Source: Poriferisodalis sp022821985
GTDB taxonomy: Bacteria; Actinomycetota; Acidimicrobiia; Acidimicrobiales; Poriferisodalaceae
Length of the DNA stretch: 64,000 nt
Assembly (NCBI RefSeq): GCF_965219595.1
Contig: NZ_OZ244781.1
Coordinates: 1,240,001-1,304,000 of the forward strand
Direction: 5' to 3'
In this document: positions 26,705 to 35,590 of the stretch, piece after piece
Layout: every line of letters starts with the position of its first letter
Position numbering within the stretch: position 1 is the stretch's first letter
The notes under the pieces: generated by a model
The model's input: only the letters and a program-made list of their open reading frames with translations
Databases searched by the model: none
Told to the model about the DNA's origin: nothing
Translations under genes and position numbers: made by a program

Positions 26705-27868
26705 ATGGTCGAGCGGGCCCTCTTCCTCGGTGAAAAGTACGTCGACAACGTCAACCTGCCGGTGAGGGGTCGGCCGCCTGAGCTCACTAATGACACGTTC
26801 TTTCGAGAGCAACTTGACGTGACAACGCTCTTCCCGGCGAGCATTGCCACTAGCCGTGGTTCCTTCGACAGGGAGGAGCTCAGTCGCTTCAGCTTTCCGC
26901 GCGAGGCGGTGGGTGGGTTGACGGAACGATTCCTCCAGGGATGGGGCCGCGGCCTCCTGCACCTCCTCGGCAACGTGCTCCCGTATCGGGTCCACGCGAA
27001 CGCGCTGTCCGCACTTGCTGAGCAATGGCAGCCTGCCGACGAGAGCGCGGTTGATGCCTTGGCGAGGGAGGCTGTCTTTGAAGGCGTCGGGATGTACTGG
27101 ATTCTCTTGAATAGCTTCCGCCGCTGGACCGATGATGGCGGGATGGGAGACTCGACGCCTGATGTGGTGAAGGCATGGAATCACCTGACATCCAAGCGCG
27201 ACGCGTTCAGACAGCTGAGGGCGACGGAATACCTCAGCGAGGAGTTCGCCGGAGATGACACCGCCGCATGCGACGATTTCTTCAGCGTGGTCAGCACTCA
27301 GGCATGTCAAGCTGGCCTGGCGCTCACGTTTGCCACACTCGCGCGAAAGTCGGGTGCCAAGGGCGAGGGGATCGTCGGCGTAGCGCGCAGCCTGACGGCT
27401 GCCATCAACGCCGGTCTCGCGGGGCGGGGCAGCAGTGGCCGCTCGCGCAGGCTCTGCTTGGCGCAGCGTGTCGAGCACCCGTTCAACCGTGTCCGGAACA
27501 TGAATCCCGACCGATCGGTCGAGTTTCGATACCAGTGGCTCGAAATCGCGGTCACGCCGGAAGGACTCGCTGCGTATGCGGAAGCCGGAGGCCGTGTGGA
27601 TGCCGAACTCCTGCTCGAACTTCGCAACCTTGCGCGAACCCGTTACGCAACACTGCTGATTGACGAGCGTGTCCAAGAGGCTCGACGGGGCCGAAATCTG
27701 AGTAGGGACGATGTTCTGCTGGCAGCCACCGTCGAGGTGACAGCAGCGCTGCGCACGGCGCTGTCGGAGTGGTTCAACATTGGGGGCAGCGAGTTCGATG
27801 AGTGGGCTGCAGATGCTGATCTCAGCCTTGCCGAGAGCAGCGACAGCGAGTCCGACGAAGACCTCTGA
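26705..27868 (+). CDS. unknown protein, divergent from dndE
   Basis: 387 residues from the first well-placed ATG. The frame stays open back to 26417 and looks protein-like from about 26600 (LPLAAIEYDNPTLRTGPPTK), so the true start may be a rare codon upstream. Mostly helical, with no signal peptide and no motif I recognise. The C-terminus is acidic (SLAESSDSESDEDL). Base usage is less GC-biased than in housekeeping neighbours. Together with dndE it may be a defence-island fragment (inference). Confidence 0.6.
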   Translation: MVERALFLGEKYVDNVNLPVRGRPPELTNDTFFREQLDVTTLFPASIATSRGSFDREELSRFSFPREAVGGLTERFLQGWGRGLLHLLGNVLPYRVHANALSALAEQWQPADESAVDALAREAVFEGVGMYWILLNSFRRWTDDGGMGDSTPDVVKAWNHLTSKRDAFRQLRATEYLSEEFAGDDTAACDDFFSVVSTQACQAGLALTFATLARKSGAKGEGIVGVARSLTAAINAGLAGRGSSGRSRRLCLAQRVEHPFNRVRNMNPDRSVEFRYQWLEIAVTPEGLAAYAEAGGRVDAELLLELRNLARTRYATLLIDERVQEARRGRNLSRDDVLLAATVEVTAALRTALSEWFNIGGSEFDEWAADADLSLAESSDSESDEDL

Positions 27869-27890
27869 TGTCCGGCCACGCGGCGAGCCG

Positions 27891-28001
27891 ATGTGGGCCG
27901 GAAGTCAACGGCTGCGCACTGGACTGCTCGTCAAGTGGGACGATATAGAGACGCTCGAGTTCACACCGCTCAACCAAGGAGACAGCAATGGCTCGCGATA
28001 G
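27891..28001 (+). CDS. possible small ORF, 36 residues
   Basis: Begins MWAGSQRLRTGLLVKWDD and ends by overlapping the start of the next small gene by 14 bp. No good ribosome-binding site; listed only because its end overlaps the 27988 gene as in operons. Confidence 0.25.
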   Translation: MWAGSQRLRTGLLVKWDDIETLEFTPLNQGDSNGSR

Positions 28002-28143
28002 CAGGGGCGTAGGACTCTTCGAACGTCGTGGCGGTTACATGCCAGACGAGGAATTCCCGCCTGAGCAGGTTCCGACGGATATCTACGATTCGCCACCCGT
28101 CAGCAAGCCGCCCGTGAGCCCTCCTCCGTCTGACGAGGACTAG
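27988..28143 (+). CDS. small acidic proline-rich protein, 51 residues
   Basis: ATG preceded by a strong AAGGAG with 6-bp spacing. Reads MARDSRGVGLFERRGGYMPD, then a Pro/Glu/Asp-rich tail with PPVSKPPVSPPP. Last gene of the small cluster starting with the unknown 26705 gene. No family recognised; the tail looks unstructured. Confidence 0.5.
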   Translation: MARDSRGVGLFERRGGYMPDEEFPPEQVPTDIYDSPPVSKPPVSPPPSDED

Positions 28144-28148
28144 GAAAC

Positions 28149-29897
28149 TCAGCTGCGGCTGAGCTGCTCGACCGCGACGGCGGTGTAGTCGCCGTGGGGG
28201 CCGTCGTGGCTGAACACGTAGGCGTTGGTGCGGTTCGCGTCGCCAGCGACCGCGATGACGAACTTCGCCGGCTCCGAGACGATCGGCACCAGGCGGTCGG
28301 GATCATCTGAGGCTGCGAACTGCGACGGCAAATCGCCGGCCGCGACCACGTCGGTGAGCCGGGGGCGGCCTGCCGCCAGGTTGGTCCACTCGCCGATGAG
28401 CTTCTCGAATCGCCATGCCGGGATGCGAGCGTGCTCAAAGAGCGCCTCGGCCAGGTTCGCTTTCGTCCAGCCGGCTGCCGCGCAGGTGCGCGCCAGGATC
28501 GGCGACAGCACCAGCAGCGGCCGGTAGTGCATGCGCCCGAGCCCGTACAGGTGCCCGAGGTCCCAACCGGTGATCCGCGCCAAGCCGTCGGCAAGATACG
28601 GCACGATCTCGTGGGGTGTCGAGCCGAACGCGCTGCCGACAATGGCACCGCTGTTGAAGCGGGCCATGGTCAGCACGTCGTCGTTCCGGCCGAAGCCGAA
28701 CTCGGCGCTGACGGGGTCCCAACCGATGTCGGCGAGGGCGGCGGCGTCCTCGCACAGCACCACGCGGAACGAGTTCCCGAAGGTGGACTTGTCGTGCTCG
28801 GCCGCAGTGAAACCGAACACGTTGCGCTGGTAGAGCCGCAGCCAGCGGCCGACGCTGGTGTTGGCGCGCACACCGTCGCGCAGTGCCCCGACGCCGGAGT
28901 TGAAGCCGAGGCCGGCAGCGCTCGGGCCGTCGAGGATCATCAGCGCGTCGGCGCCGGTGGTGTTGCCCGAGTGCTCAGCTCCGTAGTGCGGGTCGGCCAG
29001 GATGCGTGCTGCGGCGAGCAGCACACCGAGATGTCGTGGCTCGCAGCCCGCCATGACGGCGTTGGTTGCCACCGACCACACGGTCATGTCGCGGCCGGTC
29101 GTTCGGGCAATGCCCAGCGACTGCTGAGGATCCAAACCCGTGCCGGTCAGGAAGCGCTCGACCCGGTCCCGCGTCGGCGGCACGATCGGCAGGCCGTCGG
29201 ACCATCCCCGCTCGGCGAAGGCGTCGTTGATCTCGTCCACCGAACCGCTGATCGCTGTGTCGTACGGGCCCAAGGCAGTCGATTCGCCCATGTCCTGATC
29301 GCCGGGCCAAGCCGTTCCGTTCGTGCCGTTGCGTGCGGCGGACGCTCCGGTCAGCCCGGCGACGATGGCGTCCACGGTGTGATCGACGAAGTTGCTCTCC
29401 ATGTCCGAAGCGGACTGGGCGTCTACGTGGCCCACCGTGACTGCCAAGGGCAACCCTTCGAACCCGAACCCGCGTGCGGTCGCGATGGCCTGGCCGTCGA
29501 AGCTCTCGCACACGATCGAGACCGACGGCACCCCTGCGACCTCGGATGCGACTGCTGCCCGCGCCACGGCGGGCGTGCAGCTGCCTCAGCAGCCCATGCC
29601 CGACACCACGGCGTCGACAGCTCGTGAACGCAGCGAGTCGGGCAGGCGGTCGATGACGGCGGCTTCATCGCCGCCGTGGGTGTTGCCGAACGTCTCGTAG
29701 CCGACGAATGTCACGCCCTCGTAGCGGGCAGCCAGCTCGCGTTCGAGAATCGGGAACAGCTCATCGCCCCGGAACAGGTAGTCCCACAGGAACCCGATCC
29801 GCTTGCCGTCAAGCGTGTCGAGCCTCGGCGCCAAGTTCCGGCGCTCGATGCCTGAGGGCGCTCCGGGCCACACGACGTCGTAGGACGGTTCGGTCAT
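28149..29897 (-). CDS. UGSC-family selenoprotein, read through an in-frame TGA
   Basis: One continuous frame of 582 residues if the TGA at 29586-29588 is read as selenocysteine (residue 104). The context is G-M-G-C-U-G-S-C-T-P-A, the motif that names the UGSC family. The N-terminal part (MTEPSYDVVWPGAPS to DAVVSGMGC) matches the family fold, and the frame after TGA continues ARAAVASEVAGVPSVSIVCES without shift. A SECIS-like hairpin follows the TGA directly. From about residue 205 a second domain starts (WSDGLPIVPPT) that I do not assign. ATG 29897 has AGGGGGAT upstream. A standard gene caller would split it into two ORFs. It follows the nucleobase transporter gene on the same strand. Confidence 0.82.
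29554..29588 (-). promoter_or_regulatory. TGA selenocysteine codon and bacterial SECIS-like hairpin
   Basis: After TGA come 11 nt, then stem GCCCGC / GCGGGC (6 bp) around loop CGTGGC, extended below by GCT/AGC across a 4-nt bulge. The apical loop begins 18 nt after TGA and has G in its second position, within the published limits for bacterial SECIS elements. Recoding itself is not shown by sequence alone. Confidence 0.7.
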
Positions 29898-30003
29898 GGG
29901 AGCATCCCCCTGCCGGCGCAATGGCTGTTGTTTCCCGCTCTTGTTCCCGATCCCCATGTGATTGGGCTCACGGGCCGCTCGGGCCACGGCTTCGCCATTC
30001 GGC

Positions 30004-31758
30004 TCAGCCTCTGGGGTCGGGCACGTCAACGTGGACGGTCGCGATATCCACCTCGTGATACTGCTGATGATTCACCGATGCTGCGTGATGCCGGAGCATC
30101 CGCAAGGACAGGTCTCGCTCGACTGGCCTCTCGGCGCTGTGCGAATCCAGCACGGCGAGCCGGTCCTCGATGTTCTCCTCGCTCGCCGCGGCCACGAACT
30201 CGAGGACGGCACCGCCGTCCTGCTTGCTCGCTGTCAACCGCAGAGTGCGGCCCTCGCCTGCACCAGCAGGCCGTTCGGCGTCGATCAGTGTCAGCAGCGC
30301 CTCCTCGGCCACTGCGTCGAGGCGGTCCGACATCAACCGGTTCCAGCCGTTGCGGTCGGCGAAGCGGCCCAGGAACACCCGAACCTGCGGCAATGACTGG
30401 GCCGTCAACTCGCAGCGCATCCGCTGAGGGCGAGCTTGGGCGACCTCGGTGAACAGCGTCAGGACAATGGCCGTGAGCCCGCCGGCCGTCATGCCGTTCT
30501 CGAGGAAGCCGCCGGCAAAGCCCGACAGGTACTCGGGGAAGATCACGCCGTTCTGGAAGCCCACGCCGATCCAGAACGAGAAGCCCGCGATCAGCCCCTT
30601 GCGGTAGTCGGTGGCGTCGGCGATGACGATCTGCATGCCGGTCACGAACAGCATCGCCAGCAGGATCGTTGCGTATGCCGCGACGACGGCGTCGGGCACC
30701 GCCATCACCGTGGCCAGTGCCTTGGGCACGAACGCCATCACGATGAACGCGGCACCGATGGCCACGCCCACCCGGCGCGCTGCCACTCCGGTCAGCTCAG
30801 TGACGGAGATGCTCATGGAATAGGTGGTGTTGGGCACCGTGCCGGCCAGTCCCGACAGCAGATTGCCGGTGCCGTCGGCGGCGACGGCGCCTTGCACTGC
30901 CCGGTAGTCAACGGCTCTTGGCCGCCGCCAGGACACCCGCTGAATGGCCACCGAATCGCCGATGGTCTCGATTGCGCCGATGACGGTGGCGAACACGAAA
31001 CCCGGCAGGAGGATCCAGAACTCGGATCCGAACGTGAAGTCGAAACCGGGCCAGCCGCCGTCGGGCAGTCCGATCCAGCCCGCACCGGCAATCCGATCGA
31101 AGTCGTACAACCCGAAGAATGCTGCAACCGTCGATCCGACCACGATGCCGATGACTGGCGCCCACAAACGGAGACTGCCGCGGGCCTTCAGCGCGATCAC
31201 CACAATGACGCCGACGGCCACGAGAGCGCTGACGGGCGCACTCGCCGCGGCCGCGCCTTCGGGTGACGCAGCCACCATGTCGAAGATGAGCGGCATCACC
31301 GAGACTGCGATGAGCATGACCACAGTCCCGGCCACGGTCGGCGTGAACAATCGCCGGAACAGGGCGAGCTTGGCAGCCAGCAGGAACTGGAACAGCGACG
31401 AGGCAACGACCAGGGTGGCCAAGAGCCCCGGCCCGCCGTCGACGAGCGCCGTGACGCACACCGCGATGAAGGCTCCGGATGTACCCATCAGCAGCACGTA
31501 TCCCGCGCCGATGCGTCCGAACCGCACGGCTTGCAGGATGGTGCTGATGCCGCTGATCGCTGCGGCGGCGAACACCGCCCACGCCAAGTACGCGTCTGAT
31601 CCGTCGGCGGCCCGGACAACGATGGCAGGTGTCAGCACGATGCCGGCGATGGCGAGGATGGCGAACTGCAAGCCGAGTCCGGCGGTGATCGGCAGCGGGG
31701 GTGTGTCAGAGGCTTCGAAGCGGATGTGACGACCGGGGGTTGTTGCGGGTTCCTGCAT
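30004..31758 (-). CDS. NCS2-type nucleobase permease fused to a HATPase-like domain
   Basis: 584 residues from ATG 31758. About 12-14 transmembrane helices with uracil/xanthine-permease (NCS2) features: LLMGTSGAFIAVC, the helix-8/9 region GAIETIGDSVAIQRVSWRR, NLLSGLAGTVPNTTYSMS. From about residue 475 a soluble C-terminal domain resembles an RsbW/histidine-kinase-like ATPase (AVAEEALLTLID; SLRMLRHHAASVNH), but the usual DxGxG motifs are missing. It diverges from serS and precedes the UGSC gene on the same strand by 106 bp. An ATG at 31779 is an alternative start. Confidence 0.78.
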   Translation of the reverse strand: MQEPATTPGRHIRFEASDTPPLPITAGLGLQFAILAIAGIVLTPAIVVRAADGSDAYLAWAVFAAAAISGISTILQAVRFGRIGAGYVLLMGTSGAFIAVCVTALVDGGPGLLATLVVASSLFQFLLAAKLALFRRLFTPTVAGTVVMLIAVSVMPLIFDMVAASPEGAAAASAPVSALVAVGVIVVIALKARGSLRLWAPVIGIVVGSTVAAFFGLYDFDRIAGAGWIGLPDGGWPGFDFTFGSEFWILLPGFVFATVIGAIETIGDSVAIQRVSWRRPRAVDYRAVQGAVAADGTGNLLSGLAGTVPNTTYSMSISVTELTGVAARRVGVAIGAAFIVMAFVPKALATVMAVPDAVVAAYATILLAMLFVTGMQIVIADATDYRKGLIAGFSFWIGVGFQNGVIFPEYLSGFAGGFLENGMTAGGLTAIVLTLFTEVAQARPQRMRCELTAQSLPQVRVFLGRFADRNGWNRLMSDRLDAVAEEALLTLIDAERPAGAGEGRTLRLTASKQDGGAVLEFVAAASEENIEDRLAVLDSHSAERPVERDLSLRMLRHHAASVNHQQYHEVDIATVHVDVPDPRG

Positions 31759-31841
31759 TGAAGGATGCTCGCAAGTCATGTCCCGAAGCGCAAGCACTCC
31801 GAGCCCATCGGGAGCGTGCGGGGCCGGTAGCTTCACCCGGC

Positions 31842-33095
31842 GTGATCGATCTCCGCCGGCTTCGGGATGACGCCGCCTATCGCGACGGCGCCGTGCGCAA
31901 GGGCGCGTCGCCGGAGTTCATCGACGACGTGCTCGCGGCCGACGAGGCGTGGCGAGGGATCACACATCAGGCCGAGGAAGCGCGCGCTGCGCAGAACGCT
32001 GCGTCCCGCGAGATCGGGCGCGCCGCTCCCGAAGACCGCCCGGCCAAGATCGCCGAGGCGGGCCGCCTCAAGGAAGAAGTCGAGAGCCTCGAGACTTCCG
32101 AGCGTGCTGCTACTGAACGCCGTACCGAGCTGGCGCTGCGGGTTCCGAACCCGGCTGCCGCCGATGTTCCCTCCGGCGGCGAGGAGCACTTCGAGACGGT
32201 GCGCGAGGTGGGGGAGCGCGGCGATCCGCCCGCGTACGACCATGCAGAGATCGGAGCGCTGAGCGGTCTGGTGGACTCCGAAAGCGGGGCTCGCAACAGC
32301 GGCACGCGGTTCGCCTACATCAAGGGCGCCGCGGTACGGCTGGAGTTCGCCCTGGTGCAGTGGACCATGGACGTGCTGGAGCGCAACGGCTTCCTGCCCG
32401 TGGTGCCGCCGGTGCTGGTGCGCGAGGAGCTGATGGTCGAAGCCGGGTTCTTCCCTGCCGACCGCCACCAGGTGTATGAGATCGACGGCGACGACCTGTT
32501 CCTGATCGGCACCTCGGAGGTGGCGCTGGCCGGTCTGCACCGGGGCGAGCGCTTGGAGCGGGACGGGTTGCCGCTGCGCTATGCCGGGTTCTCGTCGTGC
32601 TTCCGGCGCGAGGCCGGCACCCACGGCAAGGACACCCGCGGCATCTTCCGCGTCCACCAGTTCGACAAGGTGGAGATGTTCTCGTTCTGCGACTCGGAGA
32701 CGAGCTGGGACGAGCTGGAGGCCTTGCGTGCCATCCAGGAGGAGATCGTCGCCTCGCTCGACCTGCCCTACCGGGTCATCAACGTGGCAGCGGGCGATCT
32801 GGGCGCCGCGGCGGCCAAGAAGTACGACCTCGAGGTGTGGCTGCCGTCGGAGCGGGCGTACCGCGAGGTCACCTCGTGCTCGAACTACACCGACTATTCG
32901 GCACGCCGGCTGGGCACACGCTGGGTGGACGACGACGCCAGCGGCTTGGTGCACACGCTCAACGGCACCGCGTGCGCTGTCGGCCGCACGCTCGTGTTCA
33001 TCATGGAGAACCACCAGCGCCCCGACGGCTCCATCGCAGTGCCCGAAGTGCTCCACCCCTGGCTCAACTTCACCGAGTTTCCCGCCCCCGCCTGA
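31842..33095 (+). CDS. serS: seryl-tRNA synthetase
   Basis: 417 residues from GTG 31842. Starts MIDLRRLRDDAAYRDGAVRKG (first codon GTG), has the N-terminal coiled-coil arm (to ~110), then class II motif 2 SSCFRREAGTHGKDTRGIFR and motif 3 near GTACAVGRTLVFIMEN. Charges tRNA-Ser. No T-box or leader is visible; the GTG may be near the 5' end of the mRNA. Confidence 0.97.
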   Translation: MIDLRRLRDDAAYRDGAVRKGASPEFIDDVLAADEAWRGITHQAEEARAAQNAASREIGRAAPEDRPAKIAEAGRLKEEVESLETSERAATERRTELALRVPNPAAADVPSGGEEHFETVREVGERGDPPAYDHAEIGALSGLVDSESGARNSGTRFAYIKGAAVRLEFALVQWTMDVLERNGFLPVVPPVLVREELMVEAGFFPADRHQVYEIDGDDLFLIGTSEVALAGLHRGERLERDGLPLRYAGFSSCFRREAGTHGKDTRGIFRVHQFDKVEMFSFCDSETSWDELEALRAIQEEIVASLDLPYRVINVAAGDLGAAAAKKYDLEVWLPSERAYREVTSCSNYTDYSARRLGTRWVDDDASGLVHTLNGTACAVGRTLVFIMENHQRPDGSIAVPEVLHPWLNFTEFPAPA

Positions 33096-33120
33096 AGCGC
33101 CCTGAGCCGGCTGACTGGCG

Positions 33121-33450
33121 CTAGACGAGCCGGAGGCCCACGGTGGCGGCGGCGGTTGCGCCGGTAATGGTGAGCGAGACGTAGCCGAGTGCCAGCAGCG
33201 GGCTGGCTCGCATGAGACGTGCGCTCTCGGGAAAGATGCCCGACACGGTGGTGAGGGCCCCGAGGCCCGCTGTGCCCACGATGGTTGCTGGGGCGCCCGA
33301 TGTGCTCGCGAGCAGTCCGAGTGCGAAGGCGCCGGCGATGTTGATGAGCAGTGTCCCGCCCGGCCCGAGCGTGGTGCTCGCCCGCCACCGGAGCAATGTG
33401 CCGACCGCGGCCGCGACGCCGAACCCGACTGCCGTTGCGAACACCGTCAT
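33121..33450 (-). CDS. crcB: fluoride exporter subunit FluC/CrcB (first of pair)
   Basis: 109 residues, four helices. Fluc marks are GFGVAAAVGTLLRWRA near the N-terminus, the Asn in LLINIAGAFALG, and GLGALTTVSGIF replacing the usual TTFSTF segment. The start overlaps the stop of the second subunit (ATGA), pointing to a heterodimeric channel made from both genes. Exports fluoride passively. Confidence 0.85.
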   Translation of the reverse strand: MTVFATAVGFGVAAAVGTLLRWRASTTLGPGGTLLINIAGAFALGLLASTSGAPATIVGTAGLGALTTVSGIFPESARLMRASPLLALGYVSLTITGATAAATVGLRLV

Positions 33451-33863
33451 GGCCGTCTTCCGTAGCTGAGCACGACAGCCAAGCGGCTCATCACAAATGC
33501 CGCGGTGCAGGCCGCGGCCGTCAGGCCGAGCCATGCCGCCGCTGTCGCGATGCGGCCGTCGTCGAGGTATCTCGCGAGCTGCAGCGCGAGCGCCGACATG
33601 CTGGTCAGTGCGCCGCAGAAGCCAGCCGTCAGCCCAGGCGACGGCGCCGCAATACTCCGGCCGGTGCTGTCGATGCCGCGTCGAACCGGCGCGCGGTGCC
33701 GGGTCCGCTCGTGGCGGGCGGTTGCCCAGCCGACGATGCCGCAGCCCATGACGTTGACGATGAGCAGCGCCCAGTTGTCGTCAACCTGTGTGGCGACAGT
33801 CCAACGGATTGCGGCGCCGACGATTCCTGCTGCCGCAACCGCGGCTGCGACACGCAACGACAT
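33447..33863 (-). CDS. crcB: fluoride exporter subunit FluC/CrcB (second of pair)
   Basis: 138 residues, with GIVGAAIRWTVATQ, NVMGCGIVGW and GFCGALTSMSALALQ marking the Fluc fold. It has an Arg-rich loop insertion (ARHERTRHRAPVRRG). Ten bases separate it from the poly-gamma-glutamate hydrolase-like gene upstream. No fluoride riboswitch is visible at this junction. Confidence 0.85.
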   Translation of the reverse strand: MSLRVAAAVAAAGIVGAAIRWTVATQVDDNWALLIVNVMGCGIVGWATARHERTRHRAPVRRGIDSTGRSIAAPSPGLTAGFCGALTSMSALALQLARYLDDGRIATAAAWLGLTAAACTAAFVMSRLAVVLSYGRRP

Positions 33864-33872
33864 CGGCGTGTC

Positions 33873-34571
33873 TCAGTCGGCGAGCGCAGGCTCGGGCACC
33901 AGCTCCCTGCCGGCGCTGTGCGGGGCCTCCGAGGCCGTCCATGCACGCGCTGCCGCCGCTAGGCCTTCGATGAGTGCCTCGTGATGGGGCACCCGTCCGG
34001 GGCCGCGGAATCCTGTCCACATCGGGCTCTTGCCGCGGATGCGCGGCGGCAGCTCGATCTGAACACCGCCGTGGCGGGGCAGGTTGCAGGGGTTGCGCGG
34101 GTGCTGGCCGGCCAGCGTCTTGGGGATGTCGTCGAGACGGTGAAGGATCTCGTAGTGAGGCAGTCGCCCGATCAGATGCACCGCGACATGGGCCGCCAGC
34201 GTCCGGTTGCGCCCGCCCAGCAGCACCGCTCGCAGCAGCCGGGGGCTGCCGAATCCGTGGACTGCCACCACGACATCCACATGGTCGAGGAACTCGCGCA
34301 GCACCGGCGAGTCTGCGGGATCGAAGCAGTGGCTGGGCAGGTGCCACTGATCGTCGGGGCCCTGCAGGCATGCGTACACCGAGGCGCCGCTGCGCTCGGC
34401 GGCCGCCGCAGCGATGTCGTCGGTGACCTCTTCGAGCCACCCGCCGTGAAAGGCCATGAAGCCGAATCGCGAGCGGAGTCGCAGCATCTCGGTCACACCG
34501 GGTCGGGCGAGCAGTTCGGCGAAGGGCCGCTCGGCATCGAGGAGCGTGCGGTCCTTCAGGTGCAGTGCCAC
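33873..34571 (-). CDS. poly-gamma-glutamate hydrolase family protein (DUF867-like)
   Basis: 232 residues. The pattern FGFMAFHGGWLEEVTDDIAAA fits the zinc site of phage-type poly-gamma-glutamate hydrolases; VVVAVHGFG and GGVQIELPPRIR complete the fold. Family enzymes cleave gamma-glutamyl polymers. There is no signal peptide, so it would act in the cytoplasm. Lies in the tlpA-ccdA-fluC operon, where its role is unclear. Confidence 0.72.
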   Translation of the reverse strand: MALHLKDRTLLDAERPFAELLARPGVTEMLRLRSRFGFMAFHGGWLEEVTDDIAAAAAERSGASVYACLQGPDDQWHLPSHCFDPADSPVLREFLDHVDVVVAVHGFGSPRLLRAVLLGGRNRTLAAHVAVHLIGRLPHYEILHRLDDIPKTLAGQHPRNPCNLPRHGGVQIELPPRIRGKSPMWTGFRGPGRVPHHEALIEGLAAAARAWTASEAPHSAGRELVPEPALAD

Positions 34572-34577
34572 GGTGGC

Positions 34578-35495
34578 TTAGTTCAGCACCTCAGCGGCAC
34601 TGCCCGCTTGATCCGGCTCAGAGGATTCATCGGCGAGGTCCGACGCCGCTGGGTCGTCGCCGCCGCGTCCGGACACAAGCATGGCCATGCCGCCGATGGC
34701 GAGCACGATGCTCATCACGAGACCCAGCCGCAGCCCGCCGACCGAGGCGACCCAGTTGCTCAGGCTGCTGCTCCACCGTTCGACCGTCACCACCAGTCCG
34801 TCGCCGCCGCGGTCGGTCAGGTCGATGAACCAGTACCAGATGGTGAACGCGCCGGCAGCGATCATCAGCACTGCCGCGATCGTGTCGGTGTAGCGCATAA
34901 GCACGCGGAGCTTGCTCAGCAGCCAGCCGCGAGCCAGCGCCAGGCTGACGGCCAGCGACGTGAGCACGAGGCCCATGCCGAGCGCATACAGCACGAATGA
35001 CACGATGCCGCCGACGAAGCTGTCGTCGCCGGCCGAAGCGGTGACCACCACCAGGAACGTCGCCAGCCCGCACGACACCGAGGCCACGGCGTAGCTGACG
35101 CCGAACAGGAACAGCGAGCGGACGTCCCGGCCCGAGGCGCCTCGCTCGAACTTGGGCAGGTATGCCGTCAGGCGAAAGCCGGCGAGGATGGCGACGCCGA
35201 GTGCGATGAGGCCGACACCGATCACGATGGCTGCCCACGGCACGTAGTCGCGCAGGGCGCTCAAACCCGCCGACAGCGCGATGCCGACGATGCCGAACAC
35301 CACCACGATGCCGGTGGTGACAACGGCGCCGGTGGCCAGTGCCCGTCCCACGCCGGCGCGGGAGCTGCCCTCGCTGGCGCGGCGGTCGATGCCCAAGAAG
35401 AACGACAGGTACGCGGGCAGCATGGCGAAGCCGCACGGGTTGATGGTCGCCACGATGCCGGCTGTGAAGGCGAAGGTGAGTCGAGCGCTGTTCAT
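34578..35495 (-). CDS. ccdA: cytochrome c biogenesis protein CcdA
   Basis: 305 residues, six core helices plus one extra C-terminal helix. The reductant-relay cysteines are in ATINPCGFAMLPAYLSFF and VASVSCGLATFLVV. It carries electrons from cytoplasmic thioredoxin across the membrane, most likely to the TlpA-like protein encoded upstream. Start ATG 35495 has GAAAGGA upstream. The longer open frame reads through the DNA repeats at 35517-35590. Confidence 0.92.
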   Translation of the reverse strand: MNSARLTFAFTAGIVATINPCGFAMLPAYLSFFLGIDRRASEGSSRAGVGRALATGAVVTTGIVVVFGIVGIALSAGLSALRDYVPWAAIVIGVGLIALGVAILAGFRLTAYLPKFERGASGRDVRSLFLFGVSYAVASVSCGLATFLVVVTASAGDDSFVGGIVSFVLYALGMGLVLTSLAVSLALARGWLLSKLRVLMRYTDTIAAVLMIAAGAFTIWYWFIDLTDRGGDGLVVTVERWSSSLSNWVASVGGLRLGLVMSIVLAIGGMAMLVSGRGGDDPAASDLADESSEPDQAGSAAEVLN

Positions 35496-35516
35496 ATGCC
35501 GCTGCGTCCTTTCTGC

Positions 35517-35590
35517 GGGCTCATAGCCCGCTGCGCTAGTTGCTTCGGGCTCATAGCCCGCTGCGCTAGTTGCTTCGGGCTCATAGCCCG
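35517..35590. repeat. 30-bp direct repeat, 2.5 copies, each with a hairpin
   Basis: The unit gggctcatagcccg plus a 16-bp tail is present at 35517 and 35547, with a 14-bp third copy at 35577. Each contains the perfect dyad CGGGCT-CAT-AGCCCG. The third copy holds the TGA stop of the TlpA gene, so the gene's end appears to have been copied into the spacer before ccdA. Serial hairpins could lower downstream expression or protect the mRNA end. Confidence 0.9.

Noticed and set aside
28431..29627. 398-codon plus-strand ORF across the UGSC gene
   Set aside because: Antisense shadow; would also hide the recoded TGA. The minus strand matches a known motif.
33447..33880. Fluoride riboswitch before the fluC pair
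   Set aside because: Only 10 bp separate fluC from the upstream gene and no switch fold is visible.
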